Below the pieces are notes generated by a model. The model worked only from the letters and a program-made list of their open reading frames with translations, was not told where the DNA came from and searched no databases. The translations under genes and the position numbers were made by a program. From Rugalucina vietnamica (taxonomy: Eukaryota; Mollusca; Bivalvia; Lucinida; Lucinidae), in NCBI GenBank assembly GCA_964017185.1, contig OZ024875.1:48687986-48751985 (forward strand): a stretch of DNA of 64,000 bases, written 5' to 3'. This document shows positions 46,990 to 56,242 of this stretch, piece by piece (position 1 is the stretch's first letter; every line of letters begins with the position of its first letter).

Positions 46990-48985
46990 TATTAAGTCAT
47001 CATGAAATGACCTTGACCTTGAATACTCACACACCTTTATTGAATTCATAAGTTGTCTGCATCTGCAAAGTTTCAGGTCTCAGGCTGCAATAGTTTCCAA
47101 ACCCAGTGATTTATGAGAAAACCACAATTTTAATTTTGATATTTAAATGACCTTGGGTCAAGGTCAAGAAATGACCTTGGCCTTCATTAATTACTTACCT
47201 TCATTGACTCCATTGGTTGTCTGCATCTAGCAACTTCCAGGTCTCAGACTGCAACAGTTTCCAAAATATCCATTGTTTCCGCCTTTTCCCATGTAAAAGC
47301 CTATGTTTCCAAAATTGACCTTGCCGTAAAATAGGTCAAGGTCATCCTATGGTCATCATTTGATCAAACTAGGATGGGCTGGAGTCCCAAATGCTACATA
47401 CCAAGTTTCGCGAAAATTGGCCTGCCGGTTCTGGAGAAGAAAATTTTTGAGTGGTTTTTACCATATATGGGCGTGGCGGCCATCTTGGTAATGTGACCTG
47501 GATTTCGTGATCAAACTTTCGTCTCCCCTATCCATGGATGCTCCACATAAAATTTCACTTTGATTGGCCCAGCAGTTTCAGAGAAGATCTTTGAAAAGTG
47601 TGTATGGACAACAGACTGGTCAAGGTCAAGAGATGACCTTGACCTACATTAATCACATACCTTCATCTACTCCATTAGTTGTTTGCATCTACCACTTTTC
47701 AGGCATCAGGCTGCAATAGTTTTCAAAAAATCCATAGTTTTCACTTTTTCCCATGTAAAAGCCTATGTTTCCAAATTTGACCTTGCCGTAAATTAGGTCA
47801 AGGTCATCCAAGGGTCATCATTTTATCAAACTATGATGGGCTGAAGTTCCCAATGCTACATACCAAGTTTCGTGGAAATCGGCCAACCGGTTCTGGAGAA
47901 GAATATTTTTGAGTGCTTTTTACCATATATGGGCGTGGCAGCCATCTTGGTCATGTGGCCTGGATTTCGCATTTAAACTTTTGTCTCCCCTACCCATGGA
48001 TGCTCCACATAAAATTTCACTTTGATTGGCCCAGCAGTTTCAGAGAAGAAGATCTTTGAAAAGTGTGTATGGACGACAGACTGGCCAAGGTCAAGAGATG
48101 ACCTTGACCTACATTAATCACATACCTTCATCTACTCCATTAGTTGTTTGCATCTACCACTTTTCAGGCATCAGGCTGCAATAGTTTTCAAAAAATCCAT
48201 AGTTTTCACTTTTTCCCATGTTAAAGCCTATGTTTCCAAAATTGATCTTGCCATAAATTAGGTCAAGGTCATCCTAGGGTCATAATTTTATCAAACTATG
48301 ATGGGCTGGAGTCCCAAATGCTACATACCAAGTTTCATGAAAATCGGCCTGCCGGTTCTGGAGAAGAAGATTTTTGAGTGGTTTTTACCATATATGGGCG
48401 TGGCAGCCATCTTGGTCATGTGACCTGGATTTCGCAATCAAACTTTCGTCTCCTCTACCCATGGATGCTCCACATAAAATTTCACTTCGATTGGCCCAGC
48501 AGTTTCAGAGAAGAAGATCTTTGAAAAGTGTGAATGGACGACAGACTGGCCAAGGTCAAGAGATGACCTTGACCTACATTAATCACATACCTTCATCTAC
48601 TCCATTAGTTGTTTGCATCTACCACTTTTCAGGCCTCAGGCTGCAATAGTTTTCAAAAAATCCATAGTTTTCACTTTTTCCCATGTAAAAGCCTATGTTT
48701 CCAAATTTGACCTTGCCGTAAAATAGGTCAAGGTCATCCAAGGGTCATCATTTTATCAAACTATGATGGGCTGAAGTCCCTGATGCTACATACCAAGTTT
48801 CGTGGAAATCGGCCCACCGGTTCTGGAGAAGAAGATTTTTGAAGGGTTTTTACCATATATGGGCGTGGCGGCCATCTTGGTCATGTGACCTGGATTTCGC
48901 GATCAAACTTGAAATGCTCCTTCCCAAGGAGGCTCCACATAAAATTTCAACTAGATCGGCCACGCGGTTTCAGAGAAGAAGATCT
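46990..48985 (-). repeat. tandem array, same unit, minus orientation
   Basis: The complement of the unit recurs with a period of about 465 bp (anchors near 47640, 48105, 48570). Units closest to the centre are more diverged. Confidence 0.85.
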
Positions 48986-49072
48986 TTGAAATTGTGGACG
49001 ACGACGGACGGACGCCGGATCATGGCCATCCTATAAGCTCACCTTGTGAGCCTTCGGCTCAGGTGAGCTAAA

Positions 49073-50235
49073 AATCTTCTTCTCCAGGACAGGCAGGCCA
49101 ATTTTCATGAAACTTGGTATGTAGCATTTGGGACTCCAGCCCATCATAGTTTGTTGAAATGATGACCCTATGATGACCTTGACCTATTTTACGGCAAGGT
49201 CAATTTTGGAAACATAGGCCTCCACATGGGAAAAGGCGAAAAAACAAACTGTTGCAGCCTGAGACCTGAAAGTTGCTAGATGCAGACAACTAATGGAGTC
49301 AATGAAGGTAAGTAATTAATGAAGGCCAAGGTCAAGACAAGGTCATTTAAATATCAAAATTAAAATTATGGTTTTCTCAGAAATCACTGGGTTTGGAAAC
49401 TATTGCAGCCTGAGACCTGAAACTTTGCAGATGCAGACAACTTATGAAGTCAATAAAGGTGTGTGAGTATTCAAGGTCAAGGTCATTTCATTATGACTTA
49501 ATACTCCAAGATCAGGCTTCAGGTGAGCGTTCTCAGGACCAATGGTCCTCTGGACCAATGGTCCTCTGGTACCATAAATGGGCATGGCGGCCATCTTGGT
49601 CATGTGACCTGGATTATTTATATACACATTGATTCCCCCATGCTATAGATGCTTCCCATAAAATGTGGCTTTGATTGGCCAAGTGGTTTCAGAGAAGATG
49701 TTTGAATATTATGGTAATATACATGTACAATGCCACCGGTAGGGGGCGGTCCAATTTTTTTTTTAAGAATCATTCATATTTGGTCCTACTGCCCATTTCC
49801 TGGAAGACTTTCACTTTGAATGACATTTTAAAAGTTTTCCTCATTCAAATGCATTGGCGACCTATGTTGACCTTGCCGGAAAATAGGTCAAGGTCATCAC
49901 AGGGTCATGATTTATATACACATTGTGGACCTTGAGTCATTAATGCTACATGCCAAGTTTCAAGATCCAAGGCCTTTGGGTTCTGGAGAAGATTTTTGAA
50001 GGGTTATTACCATATATGGGCATAGTGGCCATCTTGGTCACGTGACCTGGATTTCTTATATACACATTGGTTCCCCCTTCCTATAGATGCTTCATATAAA
50101 ATTTGGCTTTGGTTGGCCAAGCGGTTTCAGAAAAGAAGATCTTTGAAAATGGTGGACCACGACGGACGGACGCCAGGTGCCTACCTATCCTATAAGCTTA
50201 CCTGTGAGCCTTCAGCTCAGGTGAGCTAAAAATTA
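49073..50235. repeat. further CTCACCTGAG element pieces, switching orientation
   Basis: Starts in plus orientation, reaches a doubled ggaccaatggtcctctgg near 49538-49570, then runs in minus orientation to a terminal block (gacggacggacgccagg... ctcaggtgagcta) at 50150-50228. Confidence 0.7.
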
Positions 50236-50397
50236 TATGGTTTTACCATGGCATATAATATTGATGTAATTGACATGGCAGTCATCCTGGTCATATGACG
50301 ACCATTTACAGCAGTGTCCATTATACCTTCCAATAATGCATCCATTTGAAATTTGGTTATAATTGGATAAGGATTTGGTGATATACATCATACAGAT

Positions 50398-50575
50398 TTA
50401 CAGGAGCTTGGTGGTAGAGCATCCCTATTTGGGACAGTATGTTGTATCCTGGAGCAAGACACACTAATTCCCCAAAGTACTGATTAAAACGCAGGAAGTG
50501 ATTGCTGTGTTCCAACATGACTGAAAAAATAATGACAGGGATGTTAAACCTCATTGCAAACAAATAAATCATATT
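50398..50575 (+). mobile_element. tRNA-derived SINE, second copy
   Basis: Box-A-like tggtggtagagc near 50409, then the conserved tail (tgctgtgttccaacatgactg, shortened: gttccaacatgactgaaaaa) and gggatgttaaacctcattgc with an A-rich end. Closest to 8941-9165 in its tail. Confidence 0.7.
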
Positions 50576-51091
50576 ATAGCCCTCCATTAGCAAACACTCC
50601 TTAGAGGTTGTTTTTGCTTTTTATTTCATAAGCTATTTTAAGATAAAAGTAATGTGTGGTTTTGTATTCAACAAATGTGGAAAAATTGGAGCAACATTGA
50701 AAATTGCAAAAGCTTACAAGAGCCAGGAATATCCTGATTAACAAAGCAAGTTTACTTTTCTTATAGGTAGAAGTTTGAGACTCAAATAAACAAATAACCT
50801 TTGTCAAATTGAGTTGTTTTACACAAATATTGTTCACTTTATTATCACCATAATTATATGACTGCAACCATCCCAATAGATTTATGATTTTATAAAAATG
50901 TGAAAAGGTATAATCTAGGGAAAGGTTATATGCTGAAAGTTGTTTTACTAGCATCTAGTATAAAACTTATTGCTGTATACCAACATGATTTTCTGGCTTA
51001 AATGTTAAAAATTAGTCTATAATGCCATTTTGTAAACTTATGATGCAAGTTTTATTTTACCACCTCTTGCTGTGTTCATAATAAATTATAA
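50576..51091. other. gene-free AT-rich DNA
   Basis: The open frame on the minus strand here (50601-50954) has no motif and no homologue I recognise. Confidence 0.4.
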
Positions 51092-51287
51092 GAGCCCCAG
51101 CACAAGAAAACCTGTCTTTGGATTTCCAACTAGGGCCAACTCGAACTGGTCTGTGTAGTTACAGAAATGGGCAAGAAGTTTGAAATTTCGGATTTAAGAA
51201 GAGGGGTTGTACTATCTGAGAAGCGAAAATAAAAGCACTGATCAGCTTGTGCATATGCAAAAATCTGATTTTCTCATGACGTGGCTC
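51092..51287. mobile_element. GAGCC-MITE, hairpin deleted
   Basis: Ends gagccccagcacaagaaaac and ttctcatgacgtggctc. The linker is intact (tactatctgagaagcg), the hairpin reduced to one arm. Confidence 0.8.
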
Positions 51288-51407
51288 ATATTAACCAAGA
51301 CATTGTTGAAACACCTCATCGGAAAAATAAGCACATATTTAATGCAGTTCAAATGATAACCATACTGTAGAACTGATCATTTTGAGATAAAATCACTATT
51401 ATCTTTT

Positions 51408-53249
51408 TAGCTCACCTGAGCCGAAGGCTCACAAGTTGAGCTTATAGTATATTAGTCGAGCCGGCGTCCGTGCGTCTGTGCGTCCGTTCACACTTTGAAT
51501 CTTGAATATCTCTTAAGACAACAAGGCCAATCGCAATCAAATTTTATCTGAAGCATCATTGAGGAGGGGAAAGGTTGCATTAGGTTTTGGGCCAGGTCGG
51601 ATCAGAACTCTGGTTTCCATGGCAACAGATAGCTCCCATTGAGTTATAATGGGGAAAATGTTGTGGCCACTCTAGCAACTTCATTTTTGATTGGATCTTC
51701 TTCATTCTTGCAGGTAACAAGGTCAACCATAACATCTCGGATGAGTTCGAATTTGGCCAGGTTCAACCTCAGATTGCGGAGTTAGCTGCCCTTGAGCATC
51801 TGGAAAAATCCCCATAGACTTGTAATGGGAAAAATGTTGTGGCCACTCTGGCGCCTTTATTTTTCATTGGATCTTCTTCATTCTTGCAGGTAACAAGGAC
51901 AACCATAATATCTCGGATGGGTTCGAATTTCAGCAAGATCCGACCTCTGACTGTGGAGTTAGCTGCCCTTGAGTGTTTGAAAAATTATTTTGTGTTGTGG
52001 CATAGTGCCTTTAATTTTGATCGGATCTTCTTCATACTTGGAAGTAACAAGGATAGCCATAACATCTCGGATGAGTTCGAATTTCAGCCAGATTCAACCC
52101 TTGACTGCAGTTATCTGCCCTTGAGTGTTTGAAAAATCTATATTTTGTGTTGTGGCCACTCTAGCATCTTTGTTTTTCAGTGGATCTTCTTCATTCTTGC
52201 AGGTAACAAGGATAACTACAATATCTCGGATGAGTTCAAATTTCGACCAGATCCAACCTCTGACCGCGGAGTTATCTGCCCCTTGAGTATTTGAAAAATC
52301 AATATTTTGTGTTGTGGCCACTCTAGCGCTTTCAATTTTGATTGGATCTTCTTCATCCTTGGAAGTTACAAGGATAGCCATAACATCTCGGATGAGTTTG
52401 AATTTCAGTCAGATCCGACTCTTGACTGCAGAGTTACCTGCCCTTGACTGTGGGAAAAATCAATATTTAGTGTTGTGGCCACTCTAGCGCCTTCATTTTT
52501 ATTCAGGTCTTCTTTATTCTTGGAAGTAACAAGGACATCCATAACATCTTGGATGAGTTTTAATTTCGACAGGATCCGACCTCTGACTGCGGAGTTATCT
52601 GCCCTTGAGTGTTTGAAAAATCTATATTTTGTGTTGTGGCCACTCTAGCATCTTTGTTTTTCAGTGGATCTTCTTAGTTCTTGCAGGTAACAAGGATAAC
52701 TACAATATCTCGGATGAGTTCGAATTTCGACCAGATCCGACCTCTGACTGCGGAGTTAGCTGCCCTTTAGTGTTTGAAAAATCAACATTTTGTGTTGTGG
52801 CCACTCTAGTATCTTTGTTTTTCAGTGGATCTTCTTCATTCTTGCAGGTATCAAGAATAACTACAATATCTCGGATGAGTTCGAATTTCAGCCAGATCTG
52901 ACCTCTGACTGCGGATGCGAAGTTAGCTGCCCTTTAGTGTTTGAAAAATCAATATTTTGTATTGTGGCCAGTCTAGCGCCTTCAATTTTGAACGGATATT
53001 CTTCATAACATCTTGGATGAGTTCGAATTTGAGCCAGATTCGACCCTGGACTGCGGAGTTAGCTGCGCCCTTGAATGTTTGAAAAATTAATTTTTAGTGT
53101 TGTTGCCACTCCAGCATCTTCAATTTTGATCAGATTTTCAAAAAAAAAAAAACAAAAAAAAACACAAAAAAAAAAAAAAAAACAACACTTTGTCCATTGA
53201 CTGTACTTGTTGACTCTCAGGTGAGCTATCGTTGCCCTTGGGCTACTTG
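51408..53249 (+). mobile_element. HINE/pearl-like Helitron relative with 160-bp tandem core
   Basis: Subterminal inverted repeats tagctcacctgag (51408-51420) and ctcaggtgagcta (53215-53227) are perfect over 13 bp. The right end has a small hairpin gccc-tt-gggc (53234-53243) followed by taCTTG/T. The left end has cggcgtccgtgcgtctgtgc. The core is a tandem array of about ten units. This architecture, with subterminal repeats, a terminal hairpin and a roughly 160-bp repeated core, is what is known for bivalve pearl and other Helentron-associated elements. Non-autonomous. Confidence 0.75.
51640..53135 (+). repeat. tandem array, unit about 160 bp, about 10 copies
   Basis: The anchor tgttgtggccactctagc recurs near 51658, 51836, 51993, 52148, 52311, 52469, 52633, 52793, 52961 and 53098. 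Units share ggatcttcttcattcttgca, taacatctcggatgagttcg and tctgactgcggagttagctg. Confidence 0.9.
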
Positions 53250-53397
53250 TTTAATTGGAATATGTAGCTTGTTGTGCCAAAATGTTGACATTCAACTTTC
53301 CAAGTGAGAATCTTGAGACATATTTCTACCATAAAATTGGTAGAATTCAAACTCTAGTGCTGATTCGTGCATTACGAAAACTTGCCCATGCAATAAA

Positions 53398-53635
53398 CAG
53401 AGATTGTTTTAGCCTTAAGAATTGAAAATTTTCAGCTGAAAAATTTTGATATTTTTATTAATTTTGCTCAAAACATAGATTGTGGGTACTCGTTAGAACC
53501 GCCTCCAGTTCTACCCACAATCTATGTTTTAGAGCAAAAATAAGAAAAAAAGGTAAACCCCTGCATACCCCAGTTTTGCTATATAAAATTGGGGTTCAAG
53601 GGGGTATACAATACACGGACATGTTTTCGTGATGT
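53398..53635. repeat. GAACCGCCT-hairpin element, copy B
   Basis: Same order of blocks as 35332-35600: aaacatagattgtgggta, ctcgttagaaccgcct, the return arm, cccctgcataccccagtttt, and tacacggacatgttttcgtg. The tip of the hairpin is shorter than in copy A. Confidence 0.75.
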
Positions 53636-53885
53636 GCCCGATTGGTGGAAAACCTTGTGGATGAGTCAATCACATTTTCCCATAGTGAATCTGATAGTAT
53701 TTACTTGTATATGTATATTTTACAATAAATCCTGGTGCTTATATTTGTTTTGGAGTTATTTGTCCATCCCTGCATTGGAAGATTGTTCTTGAGAATTTAG
53801 ATTGCACTTTTGTATATGTATCAAAGTACAAATCAGAAACATTTTAAATCTGAAAAGCCTCTAGCCATCCTGTGTAACTGCATAG

Positions 53886-54144
53886 CCTGGCCCAGAGATT
53901 ATAAAACCTTCTTCATGCTCAGCTGAGAACAAAATTTATCCTGCTCATAAATGTTAAAATGCCAACAAATGTTTGTTGCCAACATGTGTTGGCATTTTAA
54001 CATTTATGAGCAGGATAAATTACTGGCTTTGGTGGTCTAAATCAACAATTTCAATTAATTTGGGCTGTATCAGTATTTATGAAGAATTGAAATTTCATGC
54101 TCAGCTATGTTGAGCATAAAAAAGTTTATAACCTCGGGACCTGG
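53886..54144. mobile_element. foldback MITE with perfect 34-bp inner arms
   Basis: The outer ends pair imperfectly (cctggcccagagattataaa versus the complement of tttataacctcgggacctgg). Inside, 53934-53967 and 53987-54020 are perfect 34-bp inverted repeats (atttatcctgctcataaatg...) around a 19-nt loop. A worn GAGCC-MITE scrap (agcctctagccatcctgtgt) lies just to the left. Confidence 0.75.
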
Positions 54145-55010
54145 TTTGTATAGGAACTATCCAACACCTCAACATCATCTCACCGCTGTGTCTGGTGTAG
54201 GTTCTAGCCCTGCACTGGCCACGTGAGACAAGCCAAGTTCTTGCAGCTGTGCCAGGTGTTTTTTCTCAGGGGATCATCTTTTTTTGCCCCACTTATTGAT
54301 TTGCCTGTCTCATATGAGCTGAAACAATCTTGAATGGGACGTAAAATTGAATTAAAAAAAAAAAAAAAAAAAAGTTTTACCTCGGACTCAGTGTAGATCA
54401 AGTGTCTTTTGTTACCAGTTGTGAATTGTTCTTTGTTTATGCGCTCAACTGAATATTTGTATTTTGAGATATCAAATAACCTGTTTACTGTGTGGTGCGA
54501 AACACTGCCTTAGGTTTTAATGAAGTCAGAAATGAGCCTGTTCATTTTGATGGGCTTTCCTATTTATGCACTAACATTTACTGTTTTTGATAAGCCTGAC
54601 CAGGCATGCAGCCGATCTGTACCCATGTTGTTTGCATGTTAAATAGCAGGATTTTAATTAAGCTTGTAAACAAAAATAGTTAAGCTTTGTCTTAAGAAAA
54701 CTAAATTTTGATTAGTGACAATACGCAACTTTAACTCATTTCACTGGTTTTTCAGTTAGTTGTTTTATGGCAGTAAATAGATAATGGAAACATAATAATA
54801 TGAATGTTTTAGATCATGTCAAGGGTATTTAACCCTAACTGGATTGCCTACACCCATGCTCTTCACTTAGTACAGGAACAAATTTTCTATTGACAAAGCC
54901 AATTTAATTAAAATTTGTGACTGCCATATATTGTAATCTTAATATGTTTTAGCATGTAAACAGTGGTATTTAAAGACAATAAATTAGCTGGATTTTGATT
55001 TAACATTCAA
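54145..55010. other. gene-free DNA upstream of the B-box gene
   Basis: Includes an A-run at about 54354-54374. No exon recognised. Confidence 0.4.
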
Positions 55011-55208
55011 GACGACGGATAAGAAAAACAACGTGCATCGGAGAAAACAAAGGTGCAGATCAGCTCTTCAGCTCCTTTGTTTTCGCCACACAGATAGTAC
55101 AATTCCTCTCCCACTTACATCCAAATTTTCAAGCCTCTAGCTCTTCTCTGTGACTGAACAGGCCACTTTGTGTCAGAACCCCAAATTGTTTTTCTCGTGG
55201 GTAGTCTC
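55011..55208. mobile_element. GAGCC-MITE upstream of the B-box gene
   Basis: Core gagaaaacaaaggtgcagat, shortened hairpin, then agatagtacaattcctctcc and the right end tttttctcgtgggtagtctc. It lies 130 bp before the ATG, so it may be in the promoter or 5' UTR. Confidence 0.75.
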
Positions 55209-55338
55209 ATTTATAATGAGACGACTCTTTTTTGATCTGTGAATAACTCCTATCTACATCTGCTTTAGAGTGCTATAATTTCTATAAGGGGATTGTTGCA
55301 AAATAAAGATTGCAACATAGATTCATGCTAATGACAAA

Positions 55339-56242
55339 ATGAATTCAGAAACTTATGATCTTGAAGAGACAGACTCTGATGTTTCCAGTGATTATTCTGA
55401 TGGTGTATCCGATGAGTCAATAGACTCTGATGCTATACATATCTGGGCAAGAGAGAAACTGAAGATCGCCAAAGAAAGAGCTGACAGGCATGCAAAGGAT
55501 GAGATAAAACAAGCAAATGACGCCAAATCGGATTGCAGGTTAGATTACATTATAGAAGGTTCAGGCTTGGAGTATAAAAGCAGTGACGATGACCAAAATA
55601 TGGCAAAACATATACCAGGCGTGGAGTATGAAAGCAGTGACAATGACCAAAATATGGCCAAATATATAACAGGCCTGGAGTATGAAAGCAGTGATGATGA
55701 CCAAAATATGGCCAAATATATAACAGGCCTGGAGTATGAAAGCAGTGATGATGACCAAAATATGGCAAAACATATAACAGGCTTGGATTATGAAAGTAAT
55801 AAAGAACAAAATACTGCAGATAATAATGACACTTGGGATGATGCAAGTAAACTTATCTTGGGTAACTGTCAAATAGCTGATGATGGAAAAAGCAATAAAG
55901 TTACAAATCCTAAAGAAGTCCATAGAGATCTGGATCAAAGTAAGAAACAGCCAAAGCAGGAGTCAGAAAGACTACTATGTCAGTACTGTAAACAAGACTA
56001 CAGGACTTCTGACGCTATAACATACTGTATGGATTGTGGGTTGTACATGTGTGCCTCCTGTAGACAGTTTCATCAGAGATTTGTGGCAACCAGGGGCCAC
56101 TCAGTGGCTGTACAGCAAGAGCTGATTCCAACAGAATTTCAGGAGTATAAACCAACTGTCGAGGAGTATAAACCAACTACTGATGAGTATTTACCAACTG
56201 CTGAGGAGTATAAACACACCGCAAATGATAAGAGAAAAGAAA
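55339..56242 (+). CDS. B-box gene exon 1
   Basis: Residues 1-301: acidic region, 18-residue repeats, B-box 1 and the EYKPT heptads. Donor gaaa/gtaagt is a near-consensus match; the apparent ORF that reads on to 56337 is intron. Confidence 0.85.

Larger units (their letters stand above)
43016..49072. mobile_element. 6-kb palindromic pair of CTCACCTGAG Helitron-like elements
   Basis: Both outer ends carry the same terminal block in opposite orientation: tagctcacctgagccgaagg, then ctcacaaggtgagcttatag, gatggccatgatccggcgtc and a cgtccgtcc run (43016-43100; complement at 48986-49072). The left half is an array in plus orientation, the right half the same unit in minus orientation, meeting at about 46940-46990 (ccagaggaccattggtcctg). 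The terminal block is shared with the HINE-like element at 51408, so this looks like two 5' ends facing outward, by nested insertion or inverted duplication. No autonomous protein. Confidence 0.75.

Noticed and set aside
50601-50954. 117-codon minus frame
   Set aside because: AT-rich composition, no recognisable domain and no splice-site support.
51640-53135. CRISPR array
   Set aside because: Units are contiguous 160-bp tandem repeats with no unique spacers, in a eukaryotic genome.
55550-55938. Antisense frames with repeated His/Phe-rich peptides
   Set aside because: They are the reverse reading of the 54-bp coding repeat in the B-box gene.
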